The position numbers were made by a program, and so were the translations under genes. A stretch of DNA of 61,122 nucleotides from contig JAHIUD010000040.1 of NCBI GenBank assembly GCA_018817515.1, positions 1 through 61,122 on the forward strand, read 5' to 3'. The notes beneath the pieces are model-generated. The model saw only the letters and a program-made list of their open reading frames with translations. It had not been told where the DNA came from and did not search any database. The stretch comes from Pseudomonadota bacterium. Its GTDB lineage: Bacteria; Desulfobacterota; Desulfovibrionia; Desulfovibrionales; Desulfovibrionaceae. Below are positions 26,518 through 33,763 of the stretch, piece after piece (position 1 is the stretch's first letter; each line of letters opens with the position of its first letter).

Positions 26518-27305
26518 AACATCGGCTCATTCCTGTATTGTTCCTGAAAGACGGGTTTCTCGTCCGCAGTGAATCGTTTACGGTTCACCAAAACATTGGC
26601 AACCCTGTTGCGCAGGTCGAGCGGTACAATTCTTGGAATGTCGATGAGCTGATCTACATAGATATTTCGGAAGTCAACGTGTACTCTGCAAAGAGATGCG
26701 ACATGGGGAATGCACAGGATCTGCCGGCTAACGTGAGCGAGCTTGTGAGCATTGTCGCTCGGCGGTGTTTCATGCCGTTGTCTTTTGGGGGGGGGATTCG
26801 AACCCTTGAAGAGATTCGCGCACGGCTCAGTTTGGGAGCGGACAAGGTGACGTTGAACACCCTGGCCGTTGAAGACCCGGAGTTCATCACTGCCGCCGCC
26901 CACCGGTTTGGAAGCCAAGCCATCATCGTCTCCATCGATGTCAAACGTCATGACGACGACAGCCTGGAAGTGTATTCAGACCGCGGAACGCGGGCGACGG
27001 GACTCTCCCCCGATGTGTGGGCCCAGGAGGCTGAGCGGCGTGGTGCTGGGGAGATTTTGCTGAATTCGATTACGCGTGACGGGAAGGCGGCGGGCTATGA
27101 TCTCGATCTCGTGCGCCGGGTGGTAACCGCGACGGGCATTCCTGTTATTGCCTGCGGCGGCGCCGGAAGCTACAGCGATTTTGCGGAGGCGGTCACGCGC
27201 GGTGGCGCCTCCGCAGCGGCCGCAGGCAACATCTTCCATTTCAAGGAGCTTGCATATCCCCTTGCAAAGAAACATTTGAAAAGTGCTGGCCTCAACTTTC
27301 GCTGA
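26511..27305 (+). CDS. hisF: HisF-type synthase for amidino-sugar synthesis
   Basis: A 264-residue (beta-alpha)8 barrel of the HisF family. The two catalytic aspartates of HisF correspond to Asp14 ('VLFLKDGFLV') and Asp143 ('IVSIDVKRH'); phosphate-binding 'FGGGIRT' and 'CGGAGSYSDFAE' are present. In histidine biosynthesis HisF uses ammonia from HisH. In glycan loci the same pair works with WbpG/PseA-type proteins to form amidines. The gene overlaps hisH by 7 bases. Both aspartates are kept, so catalytic chemistry like that of true HisF is possible. Confidence 0.85.
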   Translation: MLKHRLIPVLFLKDGFLVRSESFTVHQNIGNPVAQVERYNSWNVDELIYIDISEVNVYSAKRCDMGNAQDLPANVSELVSIVARRCFMPLSFGGGIRTLEEIRARLSLGADKVTLNTLAVEDPEFITAAAHRFGSQAIIVSIDVKRHDDDSLEVYSDRGTRATGLSPDVWAQEAERRGAGEILLNSITRDGKAAGYDLDLVRRVVTATGIPVIACGGAGSYSDFAEAVTRGGASAAAAGNIFHFKELAYPLAKKHLKSAGLNFR

Positions 27306-27337
27306 CGGGACCATGCCCCCTCACTCCAGGAGCCTTT

Positions 27338-28495
27338 ATGCAATATTGTACCAGTTGTGCGTTCCCGGCTGTTGCGGCAACTCCGCTCACGTTTAATGCG
27401 GCTGGAGTATGCAGCGGCTGCCGCGCCACGGAAAGCAAGCGCGCGATTGACTGGAGCACCCGGCGTGAGCTTTTCCGTAAGTTGGTGGACGAGTATCGCA
27501 ATGACTCAGGGTATGATTGCCTCTTGCCCGTTAGCGGAGGCAAGGACAGCTACTTTGCCGCACATGTTGCGAAGGAGTTCGGCTTAAAGGCTCTGATGGT
27601 CACATATCATGGAAACAACTACCTTCCAGAAGGCGAACGCAACCTTCTGCGAATGAAAGACGAATTCAATTTTGACCATATCATTTTCCGCCCATCGACA
27701 GATGTTTTGATTCGCCTGAACCGTTTGGGCTTCACCAAGACGGGCGACATGAACTGGCATTGCCATGCAGGAATCTTCACATATCCCATGCAGCTTGCCA
27801 TTCGGTTCAGGATACCGCTCGCGTTCTGGGGGGATCATGGATTCACTGAGCAGGGCGGCATGTATTCGCACAATGATTTTTTTGAATACACCGCAAAAGA
27901 CAGATACGAGCACGCGCTACATGGGTATGACTGGCCTGACTTCGTCGAGGAAAGCGAGAACCTGTCGGCCAAGGACATGCAGTTTCTCATGTACCCGTCT
28001 GACGATCAGATACTTGACGTGGGCTTGCGGGGCATTTTCCTGAGCAACTATTTCTACTACGATGGCACCGTTCACGCCGACATCGCGCTGAAAAATTACC
28101 ACTGGGAGGCGGCTGAGCAAGATTTTGATCGCACCTTCCGCCGGACGTCGAACCTGGACGATATGCATGAGAACGGCGTTCATGATTACCTCAAGTTTAT
28201 CAAATTTGGCTATGGCCGGGGCACAGACCACGCCAATTACGAGATCCGCGAAGGGAGAATGACCCGGAAAACTGGCATCGCCATGGTGCGGAAGTATGAC
28301 CATGTGAAGCCAAGGGACCTGCAGCGGTGGTTATGCTATGTGGGAATGTCCGAGGATGAGTTCGATGCCCTTGCGGACGAGTTCCGTGACAAGCGTGTCT
28401 GGCGCATTGTGGACGGTCAGTGGGTGAAGGACAACATCTGGGGCGGCGAGTCTGCCTACGGACCGGTGAAAGGGCTTCCTGCCTGGGCAAAATGA
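27338..28495 (+). CDS. N-acetyl sugar amidotransferase, WbpG/PseA-like
   Basis: A 385-residue protein of the WbpG/PseA family (TIGR03573 type), which converts an N-acetyl group on a nucleotide sugar or nonulosonate into acetamidino using ammonia from HisH/HisF. It has an N-terminal zinc knuckle ('CTSC...CSGC') and a PP-loop ATP site 'SGGKDS' at residues 66-71, followed by 'MVTYHGNN' and 'FWGDHGFTEQGG'. CAGGAG precedes ATG 27338. With WbpE at 570 it points to a 3-acetamidino uronic acid; with the NeuA/NeuB-like genes it could instead serve a nonulosonate, as PseA does. The sequence alone does not decide. Confidence 0.85.
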   Translation: MQYCTSCAFPAVAATPLTFNAAGVCSGCRATESKRAIDWSTRRELFRKLVDEYRNDSGYDCLLPVSGGKDSYFAAHVAKEFGLKALMVTYHGNNYLPEGERNLLRMKDEFNFDHIIFRPSTDVLIRLNRLGFTKTGDMNWHCHAGIFTYPMQLAIRFRIPLAFWGDHGFTEQGGMYSHNDFFEYTAKDRYEHALHGYDWPDFVEESENLSAKDMQFLMYPSDDQILDVGLRGIFLSNYFYYDGTVHADIALKNYHWEAAEQDFDRTFRRTSNLDDMHENGVHDYLKFIKFGYGRGTDHANYEIREGRMTRKTGIAMVRKYDHVKPRDLQRWLCYVGMSEDEFDALADEFRDKRVWRIVDGQWVKDNIWGGESAYGPVKGLPAWAK

Positions 28496-28571
28496 GTGTC
28501 GCCGGGGCTCCGGGCACGCTCCGCCCCGCCCTCTCGCCGACCGCCTTGGGCCGCACGATCTACGCAAGGGA

Positions 28572-29330
28572 ATGAAGCCAATGAACGACGAGCCGTGCAG
28601 GTACGAATACGAGGTTGATCTCGGGGACGACTCCGCTGCAACCTATGTGACGCAGATGACTGGCCACGGCAAGCGTGTGCTGGATGTTGGCTGCGGCCCG
28701 GGTTCAATCACCAAGGTCCTCGCCGGGCAAGGCCAGTGCATTGTCACCGGCCTTGAACTCGACCAGGCGTCCATCGAACGGGTACAGGCCTACTGCGCGG
28801 AAGTCATTCAAGCCGACCTCAACTCTTCTGATTGGCCGCACCTTCTTGACGGTTCCGCGGGCTTTGACGTGGTCGTGGCGGCGGACGTTCTGGAGCATCT
28901 GTATGATCCGTGGACCGCGCTTCAGCTCATGGTGCCCTTGCTGGCGCCCGGTGGGAGCGTCGTGGTATCACTTCCGCATGCCGGGCACGCGGCCGTGGCG
29001 GCATGCCTGGTCAGCGGGGATTTCGCGTATCGCGAGTACGGCTTGCTCGACCACACGCATATCCGCTTCTTCTGCCTCAAGAACATCGAGGAGTTGTTTG
29101 CCCGCGCCGGGCTGAAGATTGTTGAGGCGCGCTACGTGATGACCTCGCCCGAGAAAACGGAGCTGGCTGAGAGTTGGTCGCAGGTGCCCGCGTTGCTCCA
29201 GGCGGCGCTGGAGAGCACCCCCCACGCGCACGTGTATCAGGTGGTGGTAAGGGCGGTGCCGCTTGATGCCCCTGGCGAGGCCGTCGCGCTGGAGGCTCCA
29301 AGTTCCAGGCCTCGCCGGGCCTCCAAGTGA
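28572..29330 (+). CDS. Class I SAM-dependent methyltransferase
   Basis: A 252-residue methyltransferase with motif I 'VLDVGCGPGSITKVLAGQG' near residue 37, 'GLELDQASIERV', 'FDVVVAADVLEHLYDPWTAL' and 'GGSVVVSLPHAGH'. The order matches Methyltransf_23/11 proteins of glycan loci; there is no zinc ribbon. ATG 28572 or 28581 may be used, both close to AAGGG. It is followed 10 bases later by a small ORF. Target unknown. Confidence 0.8.
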   Translation: MKPMNDEPCRYEYEVDLGDDSAATYVTQMTGHGKRVLDVGCGPGSITKVLAGQGQCIVTGLELDQASIERVQAYCAEVIQADLNSSDWPHLLDGSAGFDVVVAADVLEHLYDPWTALQLMVPLLAPGGSVVVSLPHAGHAAVAACLVSGDFAYREYGLLDHTHIRFFCLKNIEELFARAGLKIVEARYVMTSPEKTELAESWSQVPALLQAALESTPHAHVYQVVVRAVPLDAPGEAVALEAPSSRPRRASK

Positions 29331-29340
29331 AGGACGTGCG

Positions 29341-29541
29341 ATGGCTCGTTTCTTGCCACGGCTCCACTGGTGGCTGCAGACCTGCGACCTGGGACGGAAG
29401 CGCCTTGTGAACGGCTACAAACCCATGATGGAACAGCTGGCGATGATCCGCCGTGACCCCGCAATCTCCCCCCTGCATTTTGGGGGTGCGTGGCCAGGGC
29501 GACCCAGCGCACGGCTGTTCGTCATGCCTCTGACATCATGA
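29341..29541 (+). CDS. Small protein of 66 residues, coupled to the radical SAM-WbsX gene
   Basis: Begins at ATG 29341 with GAAGGA correctly spaced upstream, and its stop TGA (29539-29541) overlaps ATG 29538 of the radical SAM gene as ATGA. The latter has no ribosome site of its own, so translation of this ORF would couple it. The product is basic and Trp/Arg-rich at the N-terminus ('MARFLPRLHWWLQTCDLGRK') and matches no family I know. The arrangement, not the sequence, argues that it is real. Confidence 0.45.
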   Translation: MARFLPRLHWWLQTCDLGRKRLVNGYKPMMEQLAMIRRDPAISPLHFGGAWPGRPSARLFVMPLTS

Positions 29542-31844
29542 CGCAGAATCGGCCGACCTCCTCTGCTGGGGCAATGCGCAGCGGCGCTGCCCCCAGCCCA
29601 AGACTCACCGGGCGGGCTTTTCCCCCGGCCGTAGGGCTCCAGGCATTCCTCTGCCCCAACCCGTTCCTGTATGCGGAATTGCGCCCCGATGGCGCTGTCT
29701 CCCCTTGCTGCTACCTGAACATGACCATCGGCAACGTCCGCGAGGCGTCGCTGCAGGAGGTCTGGAACTCGCCCCAAGCCCAGGGACTGCGCGCCTCCAT
29801 CCTGGACGGCTCCTACCGCTTCTGCGATGTGGGCAAATGCGCCGGCATGCAGAAGGCCCTGCAAACAGACCAGGGCCGCACAGCCCCCCCGCGCTACCAG
29901 CTGCCCTATGAGCTGCTGCGCCGTGAGGAGCTGCGCGGTACCGAGCACGCCTGGATCGAGCAGTGGACCCCGGAAACCGCCGCGCCGCCTCCGGTCATCA
30001 TTTCCCTGGAGGACGACTCCAGCTGCAACCTGAGCTGTCCTTCCTGCCGCAAGGCGCCTCACGCCTTGCCGCTGGCGGACAGCGCTCGGCTGGAGCCGGT
30101 GCACCAGGACCTGTTGCGTCAGCTTGACGCCAGCGGCGGAGAGCTCTGGCTTTGCGGCGCGGGAGATCCTTTTGCCAGCCGGGCCTACAGAAAGCTGCTC
30201 CAGACCTTCGATCCCGCTGCCCATCCCCTGGTCCGCTTCCGCATCGACACCAATGCTGTGCTGCTGACTCCAGAGATGTGGGACAAGACCCTGGGCCGCT
30301 ATCCGGAGCGCGTCAGCTTGCTGGCGGTGTCCATCGACGCGGCGGAGGCAGGGACCTACGAGCGGCTGCGCCACGGAGGGGACTTCGGCCAGCTCAAGCG
30401 CAATCTGGCGTTTCTTGGCCAGAGGCGCCTGGAACATCCGAACCTGCGTCTCATCCTGCGCATGATCGTCCAGCGGGACAACTTCCGCCAGATGCACGAC
30501 TTTGTGGCTCTGGCGCGGAGCTTTCATGCGGACCGGATCGTATTTTCCGCCCTGGGGAACTGGGGCAGCTTCACGGCAGAGACCTGGGAGGATCTGGCGG
30601 TCCACCGGCCACAGAACCTCTATTTCGAGGAATTGCTGACCATGCTGCGTGATACTGCCCTCAATGAACAGGATATCGATCTGGGCAACCTGACGGCGTT
30701 GCTGGACCATCCCCGGCCCCGCCAGGAGGCGGCCAGCTCCACGCCTGCCTGCGCATGCTCCGGCGCGCCGGACCCCTTCGCGGAAGGGCTTGTTGAGAAG
30801 CGGGCCCTGGCCATCGCCTTCCACCTGCCGCAATTCCATCCCATCCCGGAAAACGACGAGTGGTGGGGCAAGGGCTTCACCGAGTGGACCAACACGGCCA
30901 AGGCGGTTCCGCTGTTTGAGGGGCATTACCAGCCCCACGTTCCGGCGGACCTGGGCTTCTATGATCTGCGCCTGCCCGAGGCCCGCGCCGCCCAGGCCCG
31001 CATGGCCGCCGAATACGGAGTGGACGCCTTCTTGTACTGGCACTACTGGTTCGGCAACGGCAGAAGGCTGTTGGAGCGTCCGGTGGACGAGATGGTGCGG
31101 TCGGGCCAGCCGGATTTCCCGTTCTGCCTGGGCTGGGCCAACCAGACCTGGTCAGGCATCTGGCACGGCGCCCCCAACCGTGTGCTCATGGAGCAGCTGT
31201 ACCCCGGCCAGGAGGATTATCGCGCGCACTTCGAGGCCCTCATGCCGGCTTTTGCCGACCCGCGGTATCTGAAGATTGAAGGCCGCAACCTGTTTCTTGT
31301 GTACAACCCCTCTGGCCTGCCTGACGCCACGGCCTTCACGGCGTTCTGGCGGGAGCTGGCGCGAGCCCAGGGCCTGCCGGATTTCCACTTTGTGGAGCAC
31401 GGCGGGTGTGTGTGGGTTGGGCGCGGGTTTGACTCCTGCGTGGCCAACGCCCCCTTCATCGACTTCAACGACAAGACGGCCGACGTGCGTTTCCACGATC
31501 CCGACCATGCTCCCACCGTGCGCGAGTATGCCGACTACGTGCGCCACATGGCCGGGGTGGAACTCGGCCCCGGCGAGCACCCCCTGGGAATCAACGGTTG
31601 GGACAACACGCCTCGCAGCGGTGGCAGGGGCCATGCGCTGCATGGCTCCACGCCGGAGCTGTTCGAGGCGCATCTGGAGAGCCTGGTGCGGAAGATCGCG
31701 CACCGGCCCAAGGCCTCGCGCATCCTGTTCCTCAAATCCTGGAACGAATGGGCCGAGGGGAACCACCTGGAGCCGGATCTCCGGTGGGGCTGCCGCTACC
31801 TGGAGGTGTTGCGCAACGTGTTGTACAAGAAGCCCGACAGTTGA
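29538..31844 (+). CDS. Fusion of SPASM domain, radical SAM domain and WbsX (GH99-like) domain
   Basis: A 768-residue protein with three parts. Residues 30-110 look like a SPASM-type cluster domain ('CPNPFLYAELRPDGAVSPCC', 'IGNVREASLQEVWNSP', then paired Cys), placed before the barrel. Residues about 150-400 are a radical SAM domain with Cys163, Cys167, Cys170 ('CNLSCPSC'). From about 424 the sequence is a Glyco_tranf_WbsX domain: 'AFHLPQFHPIPENDEWWGKG', 'FTEWTNTAKA', 'FLYWHYWF', 'FCLGWANQTWS' and 'FLKSWNEWAEGNHLEPD'. WbsX domains are GH99-like and common in O-antigen loci. The likely start ATG 29538 overlaps the small ORF. A combined cluster enzyme and GH99-like domain in one chain is rare to my knowledge. 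Confidence 0.8.
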   Translation: MTQNRPTSSAGAMRSGAAPSPRLTGRAFPPAVGLQAFLCPNPFLYAELRPDGAVSPCCYLNMTIGNVREASLQEVWNSPQAQGLRASILDGSYRFCDVGKCAGMQKALQTDQGRTAPPRYQLPYELLRREELRGTEHAWIEQWTPETAAPPPVIISLEDDSSCNLSCPSCRKAPHALPLADSARLEPVHQDLLRQLDASGGELWLCGAGDPFASRAYRKLLQTFDPAAHPLVRFRIDTNAVLLTPEMWDKTLGRYPERVSLLAVSIDAAEAGTYERLRHGGDFGQLKRNLAFLGQRRLEHPNLRLILRMIVQRDNFRQMHDFVALARSFHADRIVFSALGNWGSFTAETWEDLAVHRPQNLYFEELLTMLRDTALNEQDIDLGNLTALLDHPRPRQEAASSTPACACSGAPDPFAEGLVEKRALAIAFHLPQFHPIPENDEWWGKGFTEWTNTAKAVPLFEGHYQPHVPADLGFYDLRLPEARAAQARMAAEYGVDAFLYWHYWFGNGRRLLERPVDEMVRSGQPDFPFCLGWANQTWSGIWHGAPNRVLMEQLYPGQEDYRAHFEALMPAFADPRYLKIEGRNLFLVYNPSGLPDATAFTAFWRELARAQGLPDFHFVEHGGCVWVGRGFDSCVANAPFIDFNDKTADVRFHDPDHAPTVREYADYVRHMAGVELGPGEHPLGINGWDNTPRSGGRGHALHGSTPELFEAHLESLVRKIAHRPKASRILFLKSWNEWAEGNHLEPDLRWGCRYLEVLRNVLYKKPDS

Positions 31845-31890
31845 GAAGCAGAGCCCGCAGCACCCTTCACGAGCCGTTGCCGGAGAGAAA

Positions 31891-32319
31891 ATGACCATAC
31901 CCCATGTCGAACAGCTTACAGACAGCGACCGACTTGTCGCGATCATCATCCATGCGGAGTACTGCCAGCCCGGAATAGCCTTTTTCACGCCCAACAGCTT
32001 CTCGCAGCAGTTGGCCGCCATGTGTCACCCCAAGGGGCACAAGATCCAGGCGCATCTGCATAAGCCGCTGCCGCGCCAGGTGCTGCACACCCAGGAGACC
32101 CTCTTCGTGAAACGGGGGGTGGTGAAGGTCAATTTCTACAACGAGCAGAAGCAGTACCTGACAACCCGCACCTTGAAGACAGGGGATGTCATACTGCTGG
32201 TCTCTGGCGGCCACGATTTCGAGATGCTGGAAGAGACCGAGATGATCGAGGTGAAGCAGGGGCCCTACGCCGAGAAGGAAGACAAGGAGCGTTTCGTTCC
32301 GGAGCCCCGCGAGCAATAG
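31891..32319 (+). CDS. Small cupin-fold protein
   Basis: A 142-residue single-domain protein with cupin-like beta-strand rhythm: 'KIQAHLHKPLPRQVLHTQETLFVKRGVVKVNFYNEQ' and 'LKTGDVILLVSGGHDFEMLEETEMIEVKQGPY'. His residues in 'AHLH' and 'GGHDF' could hold a metal. GGAG lies 5 bases before ATG 31891. Small cupins of this sort occur beside glycosyl or radical SAM genes in polysaccharide loci as isomerases, epimerases or binding proteins; the function here is not known. Confidence 0.65.
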   Translation: MTIPHVEQLTDSDRLVAIIIHAEYCQPGIAFFTPNSFSQQLAAMCHPKGHKIQAHLHKPLPRQVLHTQETLFVKRGVVKVNFYNEQKQYLTTRTLKTGDVILLVSGGHDFEMLEETEMIEVKQGPYAEKEDKERFVPEPREQ

Positions 32320-32356
32320 GCCTCAGCGCCCCCGGTCAGGCTGGTCATGTGCCCGG

Positions 32357-32374
32357 CGCGCGGGGCGCCGCGCG
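32357..32374. terminator. GC-only stem-loop between convergent genes
   Basis: CGCGCGG (32357-32363) pairs with CCGCGCG (32368-32374) around a 4-base loop, between the convergent cupin and nucleotidyltransferase stops. No T tract; a bidirectional terminator is plausible. Confidence 0.35.
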
Positions 32375-32389
32375 AGGATGCGCGTCCCT

Positions 32390-33118
32390 TCAGGGAGCGA
32401 GGGCCCCCACGCGGAGCAAGTCTTCCTCGCTGTCAAATTCCGCCCACTGCGAATGGATCGGGACGCCGAAGACAGCGTACCCGGAGAGGATCAGGAGCTG
32501 GAGCGCTCCTGTCATGTCGAGCCTGTCCCGCCTGGCGGGCCCCAGGCCCTCCCGCACCCGCTGCAAGGCTTGCCAGGCCACGGGCCGGAAATGCAGGAGC
32601 CCCATGTACTGCCCCTGGATCTCCGCCACGGACGCCGGCTTTTGTCCGATCTCCAGGATGCGTGCAGTTTCGTCGATGCGGAAGGTTTCCGCGTCCTTCA
32701 GGGGGTCACCGAAGCGCGCCGTCCACAACCGAAGCCAGTCCAGGTCATAGGCCACCGCGAGGTCCGCCTCGCTGCCAAGCACCGCGTCAACGGCGGCGCG
32801 CTTGTACACGATGTCCGAGTAGCTCACGATGCAGTCGCCGCTCTCCAGCCATTCCCTGGCGCAGCTCAGGGAGGTGACCATGTTCGTCTCCGCCCAGCGC
32901 TCGTTGTGGAACTCGCGCAGTCCGAACCCGGCAAGGGCGTCGCGCCTGTAGCCGGTCACCAGGGCGATGTCGCACACTCCGGCGGTGCGCAGGGCTTCCA
33001 GTTGCCAGTGCAGCAGCGGCTTGCCGCGGAATTCCACAAGACATTTCGGCCTGTCGTCCGTGAGGGACTTCATGCGGCTGCCGCGTCCTGCGGCCAGGAT
33101 GATCGCCTTGGTCGTCAT
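32390..33118 (-). CDS. Nucleotidyltransferase, Cj1416-like CTP:phosphoglutamine cytidylyltransferase
   Basis: A 242-residue sugar-nucleotidyltransferase-fold protein. N-terminal 'AIILAAGRGSRMKSL...RPKCLVEF' is the NTP-binding signature; 'TNMVTSLSCA', 'IVSYSDIVYKRAAV' and 'GDPLKDAETFRID...ILEIGQK' match my memory of Cj1416 and LicC-type cytidylyltransferases. In C. jejuni Cj1416 joins CTP and phosphoglutamine, made by Cj1418, as a step to CDP-activated phosphoramidate. The neighbours are relatives of Cj1417 and Cj1418 in the same operon, which decides between this and phosphocholine activation. GTGGAG precedes the start. It is the last gene of the eight-gene operon. Confidence 0.75.
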   Translation of the reverse strand: MTTKAIILAAGRGSRMKSLTDDRPKCLVEFRGKPLLHWQLEALRTAGVCDIALVTGYRRDALAGFGLREFHNERWAETNMVTSLSCAREWLESGDCIVSYSDIVYKRAAVDAVLGSEADLAVAYDLDWLRLWTARFGDPLKDAETFRIDETARILEIGQKPASVAEIQGQYMGLLHFRPVAWQALQRVREGLGPARRDRLDMTGALQLLILSGYAVFGVPIHSQWAEFDSEEDLLRVGALAP

Positions 33119-33166
33119 CGGTGCTCCACGGCCAGGGGAGGCCTCCGGGCGGGGGTTTTCGTCGGG

Positions 33167-33763
33167 TCAGCGTGCCAGCGCCTGGCGTACCAGGGCGACG
33201 TCCTCCGGGGCGATGGTGCCCTCGCGCTCCGGGTGCCACATGATGCCCCACTGCCGCGCCCGGCGGCAACAGGCGAACTCGATGCTCTGGTCCTGCGCAC
33301 GGGCCAGCGCCTCCCAGCCCTCGCCAAGGGCCAGGATTCCCCACTGGTGGAAGCTGTTCACCTCGCGGCGAACCTCGCCGGCGAGTTCATGCCGGTTGGC
33401 CACGTGCCCCTGCAATGCAGACAGCGTTGCGCCGCCACGCTGCGCCAAAAGCTGCAAACCGTGGCAGATGCCGAAAACAGGCGCGCCGTGGTGTGCGGCG
33501 AGGTCAAGCAGCAGCGTCTCCGTGGCCTCGCGCTCCGGGGTGTCTCCGCCCAGGGCAAGCAGGTCGTTGCCGCCGGAGAGCAGCACTCCCTCCGGCCGCA
33601 CCGCGTCCCATATCTCGCGCGCGCATTCCGGGACGTTGGGCACGGGCACCGGCAGGTAGCCGCAGGCCAGCAGAAATCGACACAAGCGCTGGTCCAGGGC
33701 GTCCCGCCGCTCCTGGCGGCCTGGGTGCGCGTCCACGCGCTGGGAGACGAGTAGGGACCTCAT
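33167..33763 (-). CDS. Class I glutamine amidotransferase-like hydrolase, Cj1417-like
   Basis: A 198-residue class I glutaminase-fold protein. The triad is Cys100 ('FGICHGLQLL'), His177 and Glu179 ('MWHPEREG'); 'LLSGGNDLLALGG' and 'VNSFHQWGI' are also typical of the C26/Cj1417 branch. Cj1417 hydrolyses gamma-glutamyl-CDP-amidate to glutamate and cytidine diphosphoramidate. The start ATG 33763 overlaps the stop of the kinase gene (ATGA), so the two are coupled; a longer upstream frame has no support. A generic gamma-glutamyl hydrolase is the alternative, but gene order favours the phosphoramidate role. Confidence 0.75.
   Translation of the reverse strand: MRSLLVSQRVDAHPGRQERRDALDQRLCRFLLACGYLPVPVPNVPECAREIWDAVRPEGVLLSGGNDLLALGGDTPEREATETLLLDLAAHHGAPVFGICHGLQLLAQRGGATLSALQGHVANRHELAGEVRREVNSFHQWGILALGEGWEALARAQDQSIEFACCRRARQWGIMWHPEREGTIAPEDVALVRQALAR

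Noticed and set aside
25903..27305. Histidine biosynthesis operon fragment
   Set aside because: HisH and HisF stand alone, coupled to a methyltransferase and followed by a WbpG/PseA-type amidotransferase, the known glycan arrangement.
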